From: Nocardioides sp. S5
GTDB taxonomy: Bacteria; Actinomycetota; Actinomycetes; Propionibacteriales; Nocardioidaceae
Assembly (NCBI RefSeq): GCF_017310035.1
Contig: NZ_CP022296.1
Span: 1,426,001 to 1,490,000, forward strand
Direction: 5' to 3'
Length of the DNA: 64,000 nucleotides
Shown here one piece after another: positions 1 through 7,822 of this stretch. Position 1 is the stretch's first letter. Every line of letters starts with the position of its first letter. The notes below the pieces were generated by a model that saw only the letters and a program-made list of their open reading frames with translations, ran no database searches and was not told the DNA's origin. Position numbers and translations under genes: made by a program.

Positions 1-47
1 GAGGAACTTATTTCTTATACACAAACCAAGACGACGACGGTGGCGCT

Positions 48-1823
48 ATGATGAATGAGCAATCTCACGGCGCCGAGCCTGCTGAGGTTGTGGACGACCG
101 CTGGGCCAGCGACACCATCGCAGATTTTCTGCGTCAGGTCGGGTTGCCATACATCGCTCTCAATCCGGGTGCCAGCTTCCGAGGGCTTCATGACAGCCTG
201 GTGAACCACTTGGGCGACAGCGACCCGTCTATGTTGATGTGCCTTCACGAGGAGCACGCGGTGGCTCTTGCACACGGGTACGCAAAGGTGACGGAAGAAC
301 CTCTCGCCGTGGCCCTGCACAGCAACGTGGGCCTGATGCACGCGAGCATGGCGCTCTTCAATGCTTGGGCGGATCGTGTCCCGATGCTCGTGATCGGAGC
401 GGCAGGGCCAATGGACGCTGCGAAGCGGCGACCATGGATCGATTGGATCCACACGACCGCCGACCAGGCAGCGCTTGTACGGTCCTTCATCAAGTGGGAT
501 GACCAGCCACTGTCCCTGGAAGCCACCGTGGAGTCGCTGGCTCGGGCGTGGGATATCACACGCACGCCTCCGCACGCGCCGACCTACGTTGTTCTCGACA
601 GCGACGTCCAGGAGCAGCGGCTGACGTCGTCAGTCTCTTTGCCAACCGTGAGCACAGGCAAGTTCCGCGATCTGCCAATCCCCTCCCAAGACTCCTTGCA
701 CAGAGCCTCCGAGGTCCTCGGGGGCGCCGAGCAGCCAGTTGTCCTCATGGGGCGGGTCGGACGCGGCGAAAAAGCGTGGGATGACCGTGTTCGGCTTGTT
801 GAAGCGTTGGGCGCGAAGGTCATCACGGATCTCAAAGTCGGGGCAGCTTTTCCGTCTAGTCATCCTGCGCACGTGGCAGGACCCGGTTTCTTCCTTGGTA
901 GCGAGGCTCAGCGTGTGCTGAGCCAGTCGGACGCTGTCTTGGCACTCGACTGGGTCGACCTGGCTGGGACGCTGGCGCAGGCCCCGACCAAATCAGCTAG
1001 GACGATCGTGTCCGCAACCCAGGACACGCAGTTGCACAACGGATGGAGCAAAGACCACCAAGCCCGACCGGACGTAGCCATCACTCTTCCCACGACTCCG
1101 GATATTGCGGTCGAACAATTGTTGGAAGTTGTCCACATCCGCCCAAACTCGACCCGGCAGGCCGACGACTTCGTCAGCCTCCCCCAAGCTTACGACGACG
1201 ACACAAGATTAAACTTGGGCGGGCTGGCTCGGGTGTTGCGCTCCCAAACCGCAAAGTTGGACGTGTGCCTCGTCCGGCTGCCCCTCGGATGGGATGGCGA
1301 TGACTGGGACTTCAACCACCCACTCGACTTCCTCGGCTACGACGGCGGCGGCGGGATCGGTTCCGGGCCGGGCATGCTGGTCGGGGCGGCTCTCGCGCTT
1401 CGAGGGAAGGATCGTTTGCCGATTGCGGTGCTTGGCGACGGAGACTACTTGATGGGCGCGCAGGCACTTTGGACGGCCGCCCGCTACGACATCCCTCTCT
1501 TGGCCGTTGTGGCCAACAACAGGTCTTACTTCAACGACGAAGTGCACCAGGAACGAGTGGCACACGCGCGTGGACGCGACGCTTCGCTGCGCTGGATAGG
1601 GCAGCGCATAGATGACCCCGCACCAGACCTCGCAGCGCTCGCACGGGCGATGGGCCTGGAAGGAATCGGTCCCGTCACTGAACTCGACGCCCTCCCAAGC
1701 GCAGTCAACCAAGCGCTCGAGCTCCTCCTGGCCGGTAGGCCCACCGTCCTGGACGTTGTAGTGGAGGCTGGCTACAGCACGGCGATGACCACGGGGCTGG
1801 TGCGCAGCGCCCCAGTCGAGTAG
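48..1823 (+). CDS. TPP-dependent enzyme (acetolactate synthase / benzoylformate decarboxylase-like)
   Basis: The 591-residue product has the three-domain layout of the thiamine-diphosphate decarboxylase/synthase family. The N-terminal pyrimidine-binding domain contains the conserved glutamate in LHEEHAVALAHGYA (about residue 68). The C-terminal PP-binding domain carries GDGDYLMG, followed about 20 residues later by VVANN, the GDG...NN signature that binds Mg-TPP. The substrate cannot be read from the sequence; aromatic 2-keto acids are plausible because a broken relative lies just behind the aromatic operon at 14559. Two ATGs in tandem (48 and 51) could start it; no strong ribosome site is visible. 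It is the first gene in the window, so its operon partners are unknown. Full length and intact, in contrast to its surroundings. Confidence 0.8.
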   Translation: MMNEQSHGAEPAEVVDDRWASDTIADFLRQVGLPYIALNPGASFRGLHDSLVNHLGDSDPSMLMCLHEEHAVALAHGYAKVTEEPLAVALHSNVGLMHASMALFNAWADRVPMLVIGAAGPMDAAKRRPWIDWIHTTADQAALVRSFIKWDDQPLSLEATVESLARAWDITRTPPHAPTYVVLDSDVQEQRLTSSVSLPTVSTGKFRDLPIPSQDSLHRASEVLGGAEQPVVLMGRVGRGEKAWDDRVRLVEALGAKVITDLKVGAAFPSSHPAHVAGPGFFLGSEAQRVLSQSDAVLALDWVDLAGTLAQAPTKSARTIVSATQDTQLHNGWSKDHQARPDVAITLPTTPDIAVEQLLEVVHIRPNSTRQADDFVSLPQAYDDDTRLNLGGLARVLRSQTAKLDVCLVRLPLGWDGDDWDFNHPLDFLGYDGGGGIGSGPGMLVGAALALRGKDRLPIAVLGDGDYLMGAQALWTAARYDIPLLAVVANNRSYFNDEVHQERVAHARGRDASLRWIGQRIDDPAPDLAALARAMGLEGIGPVTELDALPSAVNQALELLLAGRPTVLDVVVEAGYSTAMTTGLVRSAPVE

Positions 1824-1829
1824 GCGTGG

Positions 1830-2216
1830 AGGGAGCATTCGAGGGCTTCGCCACGACATCGTCGGTGAACGGGCCCAGGTAGCGCTGCGTGGTGGCCAGG
1901 CTGGCATGGCCCAGGACCCACTGCACGTCGCGTCGGTGAGGGGCACCCGCGGGTCGCGGGCCATCCGATACGCCGCTGTGTGCCGCAGATCATGAATGGA
2001 CCAGTTCGAGCCCAGCGCGTTCGCTCGTACGAACATGGCCTGGGCGGCGTGGTAGGCCAACGCCCCGGAACGGCCGGCGAAGTGTCCACCACAGCGGATC
2101 GTCCCGGCCGGCCGGCACCAGGCCCTGCATCTGTGCCTCGTAGACCGAAGCCAGACGAAGGCGTCGGGCGATGTCCGCGTACTGCCTCACGTGTCGTTCT
2201 CCGTACGACCTGACGT
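1830..2216 (-). pseudogene. Tyrosine recombinase (integrase) remnant, C-terminal half, two frameshifts
   Basis: On the minus strand the translation runs YADIARRLRLASVYEAQ and DDPLWWTLRRPFR in one frame. It then continues as AYHAAQAMFVRANALG and SIHDLRHTAAYRMA in a second frame, and returns to the first frame with QWVLGHASLATTQRYLG. Together these are box II (HxLRHT), the LGH motif and the catalytic tyrosine of a phage-type integrase. Two compensating indels and the missing N-terminal domain mean it cannot make an active recombinase. It sits directly behind the TPP gene and could be a relic of the integrase that brought in part of the island. Confidence 0.75.
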
Positions 2217-2260
2217 GTAGGTCGGTCTCGGCGAGTTGAGTCCCTCCTCGCCCTGAGCTG

Positions 2261-2311
2261 GGGTCACCCTTCGGTTCGTCCACCGCCCTGGACGTAACCG
2301 AAGGGTGACCC
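2261..2311. repeat. Long inverted repeat (hairpin), 22-bp arms with a one-base bulge
   Basis: GGGTCACCCTTCGGTT (2261-2276) is perfectly complementary to AACCGAAGGGTGACCC (2296-2311). The inner bases GTCCA and TGGAC extend the stem, leaving only CCGCCC as the loop. There is no T-run after it. It lies between the integrase remnant and the left end of the IS3 remnant. It could be a recombination site, an old element end, or a terminator; I cannot decide which. Confidence 0.75.
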
Positions 2312-2390
2312 TGTTCATGATCCTTGATTCGGAGTCCTGGATGAACTGTCAAGGGCCAGCAGGAACTGCCCGGTGACGGTCACGAGATCT

Positions 2391-2708
2391 TGACCTGATC
2401 CCCGTGTAGTGGTCCAGAGGTTGTGAGAGTTTGATCCCCGATGATGGGGGCAGGAGGATTCACGATCATGGCGAAGCGGCGTAGGCACACCCCGAGCAGG
2501 TGATTCGCAAGCTCCGTGAGGGCGAGCGGCTGATCGGCGAGGGCAGCGATCTGGCGGCGGTGTGCAAGCATCTGGAGGTCTCCGAGCAGACCTGGCACCG
2601 CTGGCGCAATCAGTACGGCGGGATGAAGGCCGAGGACGCGAAACGCCTCAAGGAGTTGGAGAAGCAGAACGCCCGGCTCAAGAAGCTGGTCGCCGAGCAG
2701 GCCCTGCA
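2391..2708 (+). mobile_element. IS3-family insertion sequence remnant (left end and broken orfA)
   Basis: TGACCTGATCCCCGTGTAGT at 2391 looks like the left terminal repeat of an IS3-family element, and an orfA-like gene begins at 2469. Only about 320 bp remain. The coding similarity stops abruptly at about 2708, so orfB and the right end are gone. The boundary is inferred from loss of recognisable coding sequence. Confidence 0.6.
2469..2708 (+). pseudogene. IS3-family transposase OrfA, frameshifted and truncated
   Basis: ATG 2469 begins MAKRRRHTP and then hits a stop because one base is missing near codon 9. The shifted frame continues as IRKLREGERLIGEGSDLAAV, then SEQTWHRWRNQYGG and a leucine-rich LKELEKQNARLKKLV segment. 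This is the helix-turn-helix plus leucine-zipper layout of IS3 OrfA proteins. The family continuation after VAEQAL is lost at about 2708. A GTG at 2500 opens the rest of the frame but the product would lack its N terminus and its OrfB partner. Confidence 0.75.
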
Positions 2709-2764
2709 AACAGTCCGGGGTGCCGACACGGCCTCACGTCAGACTTACACTCAGGCTCTCTTGC

Positions 2765-2772
2765 ACCAAAGA
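2765..2772. repeat. Target-site duplication of the ISL3 element (left copy)
   Basis: ACCAAAGA directly abuts the left inverted repeat. The identical right copy is at 4197-4204. Confidence 0.9.
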
Positions 2773-4196
2773 GGCTCTTCACAATTGAGGGTGTAGCCGA
2801 GGTCTGAAACCGCCGGACTCGAGCAGCGATCTAGCGATGTAGTTGGTGAGGTTGCGGAACCCGAGCGCTGAGCCGCGGAGGTGTTCGAGCCTGCCGTTGA
2901 TCGCTTCGGTCGGGCCGTTGGATGTGCCGGGCCGGTCGAAGTAGGCGAGCACGTCGTCGGCTCGCTTCTTCAGGGTCCGCCCTAGCGTGACGAGCTCGCT
3001 CAGTGCGGCCGGGACGCCGTGGCTGATCGACTCGATCAGCTTGCACATCAGCTCGCGGCCCTTGGCGCGGTCAGGTTGACGGTAGGCCGCGACCATCCGC
3101 TGATAGATCCACCAGGTCACCTCGACTTCAGCGTGATCATCGGTCGCGAACAGGGTCTCCAGGCGCGCCTTCTGCTTGTCGGTGAGCAGGCCTGCGCCGG
3201 TGTGTAGGGTCCGGCGCGCGCGGTAGAGGGGGTCGTCCTTACGGCCGCGGTTTCCGTGGATGGCTAGTTGGACCCGACGTCGGCAGCGGTCCAGCGCGTC
3301 GCCGGCCAGCCGCACGACGTGGAACGGGTCCATCACCGCGACCGCGTCGGGGAGTTCCTCGGTAGTGGCGGTCTTGAAGCCGGTGAACCCGTCCATCGCG
3401 ACCACCTCTACGGCGTCGCGCCAAGACTGCTCACGTCCGGCGAGCCAGGTCTTGAACGCCTGCTTGGACCGGCCCTCGACCATTTCGAGCAGCCGTGCTG
3501 GGCCGGTGCCGTCACGGATGCCAGTGAGGTCGATGATCACGGTGACGTATTTGTCGCCACGCCTGGTGTGCCTCCACACGTGCTCGTCCACGCCGATCGC
3601 GGTGACGCCCTCGAGTCGAGCAGGGTCGTCGATCAGCACGCGCGTGCCTTCGGCGAGGACCGCGTCATTCGCGGTGTTCCACGCGACCCCGAGACCCTCG
3701 GCAACCCGGGCCACCGTCAGGTGCTGGCGCACGATGGCTTCCAGCGCCCACCGCAGCCCACGACGCGACAGCTTCGCTCGCGGCTCGGCCGCTCTGGTCG
3801 CGTCCTGGCGCCACACATGTCGACAACCGGTGCAACGGTAGCGACAGACCGTGACCAGCAACGTCGTCGGCCGCCAGCCCAACGGCTCGTGTGCAAGTTC
3901 TCGGGTCACGGTGTCGCGCGGCACGCCCTCGCAGCCGCAACGACGACACCACTGATCCGGTTCGAGGATCCGGCAGGCGAGGACAGCACGATGGGCGTCA
4001 AGGCGTTGGCCGGTGACCTCAAGGCCGAGCTCATCGAGCCGGCAAAACTTGGTCAGATCAGGGCAAGCGAAGGTAGCGTCAGACAAGTCGAGGTCTTCCA
4101 GATGGCGAGCGTCAGAACTTCCATCATCGGGAGGCCTCGACGTCTACCTGGCCACCGCCCCTACCTCAGCCGCTACACCGTCATCTGTGATGAGCC
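2773..4196 (-). mobile_element. ISL3-family insertion sequence, complete, with 8-bp target duplication
   Basis: Imperfect 24-bp terminal inverted repeats are visible: GGCTCTTCACAATTGAGGG... at 2773-2796 and its inverse ...CATCTGTGATGAGCC ending at 4196 (20 of 24 matching). The flanks carry a perfect 8-bp direct repeat ACCAAAGA at 2765-2772 and 4197-4204, the duplication size expected for ISL3. The element is about 1.42 kb with one transposase gene and looks like a relatively recent, intact insertion. Confidence 0.92.
2779..4086 (-). CDS. ISL3-family transposase
   Basis: The 435-residue protein has an N-terminal zinc-binding region with CRRCGCEG and CRYRCTGCRHVW (residues about 47-90), then a helix-turn-helix stretch (LTVARVAEGLGVAWNTAND). 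A DDE transposase core follows, with IGVDEHVW, AMDGFTGF and a late glutamate in GPTEAINGRLEHLRG. Length and motif order are normal for ISL3 transposases. No internal stop or frameshift is seen. It moves its own element; the stop codon lies within the terminal repeat at 2779. Confidence 0.93.
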   Translation of the reverse strand: MSDATFACPDLTKFCRLDELGLEVTGQRLDAHRAVLACRILEPDQWCRRCGCEGVPRDTVTRELAHEPLGWRPTTLLVTVCRYRCTGCRHVWRQDATRAAEPRAKLSRRGLRWALEAIVRQHLTVARVAEGLGVAWNTANDAVLAEGTRVLIDDPARLEGVTAIGVDEHVWRHTRRGDKYVTVIIDLTGIRDGTGPARLLEMVEGRSKQAFKTWLAGREQSWRDAVEVVAMDGFTGFKTATTEELPDAVAVMDPFHVVRLAGDALDRCRRRVQLAIHGNRGRKDDPLYRARRTLHTGAGLLTDKQKARLETLFATDDHAEVEVTWWIYQRMVAAYRQPDRAKGRELMCKLIESISHGVPAALSELVTLGRTLKKRADDVLAYFDRPGTSNGPTEAINGRLEHLRGSALGFRNLTNYIARSLLESGGFRPRLHPQL

Positions 4197-4204
4197 ACCA
4201 AAGA
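4197..4204. repeat. Target-site duplication of the ISL3 element (right copy)
   Basis: ACCAAAGA directly follows the right inverted repeat and matches 2765-2772 exactly. Confidence 0.9.
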
Positions 4205-4558
4205 GGGCCGACGTCACCACGAGCGATGATCCCAGCCCCATTTTCATCCGCCGGGGTGGCGGAGCCAACCGCCGCGAGTGACTCACACCGTTCTTCGGAC
4301 AGTCCCAGATGTCACCTATCCGTGCAGCAGACCCATTTCCCATGGGTCTGACAGTTGTTTGATTCACCGATTCACCGATTCACCGCGAATCTCTATCGCG
4401 AACTCAAGAAACACCTCACCTTCACGCGCAGTCCCCGTGGCGGTGGTGTGCGTGAGGCCTGACCCAAGTCAGGCGCGGTCGAGCTCGCGCAGCGCGGGAG
4501 AACGCCAGCCTTCCAGGCTGCTCGAAAGAGAGCTACGTGGAAGGGCTACGAGGGTGAT
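4205..4558. other. Non-coding stretch with a hairpin and an 8-bp triple repeat
   Basis: No convincing gene. At 4329-4349 AGACCCAT-TTCCC-ATGGGTCT forms an 8-bp hairpin, and at 4361-4384 GATTCACC is repeated three times in tandem. It lies downstream of the LysR gene, so the hairpin may help terminate it, but the distance (about 200 bp) is long. Confidence 0.5.
4361..4384. repeat. Tandem repeat, 3 x GATTCACC
   Basis: Three perfect head-to-tail copies of the 8-mer GATTCACC. Could be iterons or slippage; nothing around it shows a plasmid origin. Confidence 0.7.
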
Positions 4559-5482
4559 CTATGAGGGCGAGCTACGCGCGGTGCACTTCGTGCTGGCGGG
4601 GCGCGGCTCAAGGGTTCGCTTCACGTGCATCACGAACTCGGTGGCAGGTGCGCTCAAAGCCCGCTCCGCTGACCAGCAGAGCCATACGGGGGTACCCATC
4701 GCAGTTCCGTCGTCGCACAGTGTCGGCCACGCGCATTCCAGGGTGTCAGCCAGGTGGTTCTCAGCGACAACAGCGACTCCGAGACCGGCGTGTGCGAGCG
4801 CTATCAGCGACGGCATGTCCGACGACTGATAGGCAACGTCGAGGTGGATGTTCTTCGACTGCAGCACTGGCTCGAGGACGCTTCGGGTGAGACTGGAGGC
4901 GTGGCCAAGTGCGACCATCGTCTCGGCTAACTCGGTCACGTCCACGGTTGCTCGGCGCCGCCACGGGTGATCGTCGGGGGTGACCACGATGATGTGCGCG
5001 CCGCCGAGCTGGATGCCTGCAAGTCGGGGGTCGGCGTTCGGCAGAGAGGTGATGAAGTCACTCTCTCCATCGATCACTCGGCCGATCGGCGGAAAGCCAG
5101 AATGCCCACGGATCTCGAGCTTTACCTCGGGCCGAGTGGCGTGGAACCCGCCGAGCAGGGGGGCGAGGAACGTCTCCAGATGCGGATGCGCGCACTCGAT
5201 ACTGACGATTCCCGTTCGGCCCTGCTTCAGCTCGGAGGCAACGAACTTCAACCTGTTAGCGTTGCCCAGGATCTGCTCTGTCAACGGTAGGAGCACCATG
5301 CCCGAACTCGTTGGCTTCACCCGCCGGCCGGATCGCTCGAAGAGCGAGACGCCGAGCTCACGCTCCAGGGCCTTGACCTGCCGCCATACTGTGGGCTGGG
5401 CTGTGGCGAGCTGTTTCGAAGCGCCCAGGAACGACCCAGCCTCGACCACCGCTCGGAAGTACTCGAGTTGCCGCAGTTCCAC
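4559..5482 (-). CDS. LysR-type transcriptional regulator
   Basis: From GTG 5482 the product is 307 residues. The N-terminal winged helix-turn-helix is clear: LRQLEYFRAVVEAGSFLGA, then ATAQPTVWRQVKALERELG and LFERSGRRVKPTSSG. A periplasmic-binding-protein-like effector domain follows from about residue 85. GTG 5482 is chosen because GGGG lies about 6 bases upstream; a TTG at 5515 would add 11 residues. LysR proteins often control aromatic catabolism from a divergent position, but here two IS elements separate it from the dioxygenase operon and its natural partner is unclear. The coding sequence is less GC-rich than the chromosomal genes. Confidence 0.9.
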   Translation of the reverse strand: MELRQLEYFRAVVEAGSFLGASKQLATAQPTVWRQVKALERELGVSLFERSGRRVKPTSSGMVLLPLTEQILGNANRLKFVASELKQGRTGIVSIECAHPHLETFLAPLLGGFHATRPEVKLEIRGHSGFPPIGRVIDGESDFITSLPNADPRLAGIQLGGAHIIVVTPDDHPWRRRATVDVTELAETMVALGHASSLTRSVLEPVLQSKNIHLDVAYQSSDMPSLIALAHAGLGVAVVAENHLADTLECAWPTLCDDGTAMGTPVWLCWSAERALSAPATEFVMHVKRTLEPRPASTKCTARSSPS

Positions 5483-5788
5483 AGATGCCCCAGGGAATAA
5501 GAACGAAGGAAACAATGCAGGTTATAACAAGTCGAACGCCTGCGTCTACGGACTCGAGGTGACCAGGCCCACTACGCTTCGCCACGATCACGCCTGAACC
5601 TGAACTCGCCGCCGTATCCCTCTGGGGCTGCTGCGGTGATTTCGGACAGCGGATTGATGGGTTTTTCTACGCTGCCGTTGCCAGCTGGGTGTAACCGTAG
5701 TGGACATCGTTCGGCGGGTCTGTCCGACTAACGGTGTAAGCAGCGATTCCATTGTTAGCCTGACCTTTCACGCGACGGCTGGTGAAGG
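5483..5788. other. Intergenic region upstream of the LysR gene, up to the IS3 left end
   Basis: About 300 bp without a supportable gene. It must contain the LysR promoter reading leftward. Any divergent target gene that once stood to the right has been displaced by the IS3 element starting at 5789. Confidence 0.5.
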
Positions 5789-5840
5789 TGAATCGCCCCG
5801 GGTCTGATGGAGGCTCTCAATCCAGTGAAGGATGAGAGTC

Positions 5841-6161
5841 ATGGCAGCACCGAGGAAGTACAGCGTCGAGCTCCAGGAGCGTGCGACGAGGATGGCGATC
5901 GACGCCAGGCGTGACCCGGAGTCGTCGAGGGGTGCGATCAAGCGGGTCGCGGACCAGCTGGGGGTTCACCCCGAGGCGTTGCGGAACTGGGTTCGTCAGG
6001 CCGAGGTCGACGGCGGCCTCCGCCCGGGCACCACGACCGACGACGCGACCCGGCTCGCCGAGCTCGAGCGGGAGGTCCGCGAGCTGCGTCGAGCCAACGA
6101 GATCCTGAAGACCTCCGCTGCTTTTTTCGCGGCCGCGGAGCTCGACCGCAAGATCAAGTAA
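5841..6161 (+). CDS. IS3-family transposase OrfA
   Basis: The 106-residue protein is a DNA-binding helper of the OrfAB transposase. The helix-turn-helix region reads RVADQLGVHPEALRNWVRQA, followed by a leucine-zipper-like stretch (LAELEREVRELRRANEILK). ATG 5841 is preferred because GAAGGA lies 9 bases upstream; ATG 5832 overlaps that site. A TTTTTTC run at 6122-6128 lies inside the 3' end, and the -1 frame is open from there into orfB. This fits the programmed -1 frameshift that makes the OrfAB fusion in this family. Confidence 0.88.
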   Translation: MAAPRKYSVELQERATRMAIDARRDPESSRGAIKRVADQLGVHPEALRNWVRQAEVDGGLRPGTTTDDATRLAELEREVRELRRANEILKTSAAFFAAAELDRKIK

Positions 6162-6163
6162 GG

Positions 6164-7142
6164 GTGCCGACGGCGGTGCTGGTCGACTACATCGACCAGC
6201 ACCGCGACCGGTTCGGGGTCGAGCCGATCTGTGAGGTCCTGCGTGATGCAGACGTCCAGATCGCCCCGAGCACCTACTTCGCCGCGAAGAGCAGGCCACC
6301 CTCGGCCAGGACGGTTCGGGACGCCGAGCTAGTGCCGGCGATCCGCAAGGTCCACACCGACAACATCGGTGTCTACGGCGCCCGGAAGGTCTGGGCCGAG
6401 CTCAACCGCAAGCACGTCGAGGTGGCCCGTTGCACCGTCGAGCGGCTGATGAAGGCCGAAGGACTGGCCGGGATCAGGCGGGAGAAGACCCGCAAGACCA
6501 CCCACAGCGAGGGCGCTGAGACACCACGACCCGCCGATCTGGTCGAGCGGCAGTTCGTCGCCGCAGCACCGAACCAGCTGTGGGTGGCCGATCTGACGTA
6601 CGTCCGCACGCACTCGGGCTGGGTCTACGCCGCGTTCATCCTGGACGTCTTCTCCCGCATGGTGGTCGGCTGGCAGGTGTCCACCAGCCTGCGCACCGAC
6701 CTCGCCTTGGACGCCCTGGACATGGGCCTGTGGGCACGCCAGCGGGCCGGACAGGACGTCGCCGGGCTGACACATCACTCGGACCGCGGAGTTCACCCAA
6801 CATCGAGCCATCCGCTACACCGAGCGACTCGCCGAGGCCGAAGCCGTCGCGTCCGTCGGGTCGAAGGGCGACTCATACGACAACGCGATGGCCGAGGCAT
6901 TCAACTCGCTGTTCAAGGCCGAGTGCATCCGCAACCCCGTCATGCGCCCCCAGGGTGGCTGGAAGTCCGTCGGCGACGTAGAGATCGCCGTCGCCGAATA
7001 CATCGACTGGTTCAACCACCGCAGGCTCCACGGCGAGATCGGACTGATACCCCCCGCGGAGTTCGAATCCAGCCACTGGGCCGCCACCGAGATCCAGCAA
7101 TACCCTGAAACCCCGATCCTCACCAAGGTCGGATCCAACTAA
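6164..7142 (+). pseudogene. IS3-family transposase OrfB, frameshifted between the second Asp and the Glu
   Basis: The first frame shows an integrase-core transposase: HRDRFGVEPICEVL, then YGARKVWAELNRK, WVADLTYVRT with the first catalytic Asp, and LTHHSDRGV with the second. Just after 6790 the frame breaks, and the remainder (FTQHRAIRYTERLAEAE, DSYDNAMAEAFNSLFKAE with the catalytic Glu, IDWFNHRRLHGEIG) is in another frame to the stop at 7142. A small deletion around GGAGTTCACC explains it. The transposase is therefore almost certainly inactive. Confidence 0.88.
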
Positions 7143-7172
7143 CCGAGCCTCTACGAAAACCGGGGCGATTCA

Positions 7173-7822
7173 AGCAGCAGAGCACGCGGGTTGGAGTCGG
7201 CCGGGGCCGGTCGACCGATGCCGGTCGCCCACTCGTGCTCGGTGCGGTCCAGCAACGAGGTGCCCCCAGCCTCTCGCAGGAAGCTGACGACCTGCATCAC
7301 CACCGCTGGTGGGCACCTGCTGCCCCGGTCGTCGCGACGACACTGCAAGGCGTAGGCGACCTCGAGCTTGAGCTGAGATGGCAGGTCGCTCCTGGTGCGG
7401 GCGCCTTGACCGGGAGCGGGTCCGCTAACCAGGCCGCCCGGTCCGGGCGACCGGCGCGTTCCCAGCGTTGGGCGTGCAGCACACACATGCCGCGTCGCGA
7501 CGAGCCGTAGCCGCAGTCGATGACCGAGCAGACCATGTTCGGACGCCCGCGCCGCCACCGCGAATCGGTGGAGGTGATGAAGCCCTCCAGGTCCGGACGC
7601 CCCGCCTGTGCCCAGCGCTGACGGTGGCCCTGACACATCTGCTGTCCGCGGGCCGACCGTTCACAGCCGCCGACCCGGCAGGCGCCGCCGCCGAAGATCG
7701 GGTCGTCGGCGGCGAAGACCAGTACCTCGTCGCGGAACTCGGTCCGGACGGTGGCCATCAGGTTCTCCAGCAGCCCGGCGGTTCCTGCCCGGGTCGTCGG
7801 GGTCGGGCTCTGCGGGTTCACA
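7173..7822 (-). pseudogene. Second recombinase gene of a Tn554-like pair, frameshifted and truncated by the IS3 element
   Basis: It starts as VNPQSPTPTTRAG overlapping the stop of the tyrosine recombinase. Cysteine-rich repeats follow (CRVGGCERSARGQQMCQGH, CSVIDCGYGSSRRGMCVLH), each followed by a similar W-x2-AGRPD segment, which look like zinc-finger modules. At about 7375 the frame shifts, and the sequence continues as SQLKLEVAYALQCRRDD and REAGGTSLLDRTEHEWATG, resembling the N-terminal part of a large integrase. The gene ends at the inverted repeat of the IS3 insertion (7172). Related actinobacterial elements encode two or three recombinase-like proteins in tandem; that comparison is from memory. 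Confidence 0.6.

Larger units (their letters stand above)
5789..7172 (+). mobile_element. IS3-family insertion sequence with broken orfB
   Basis: Inverted repeats TGAATCGCCCCGG... (5789) and ...CCGGGGCGATTCA (ending 7172) share 13 perfect terminal bases and further matches over about 27 bp. The 1.38-kb element carries orfA and a frameshifted orfB. The flanking triplets are AGG and AGC, so a clean 3-bp duplication is not seen. It truncates the recombinase-associated gene to its right. Confidence 0.9.

Noticed and set aside
4361..4384. A CRISPR-like array
   Set aside because: The octamers are adjacent without spacers; no array of repeats with spacers is visible anywhere in the window and no cas gene is present.
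5785..7176. A clean 3-bp target duplication for the IS3 element
   Set aside because: The flanks are AGG and AGC, matching in only two of three bases, so it is not claimed.
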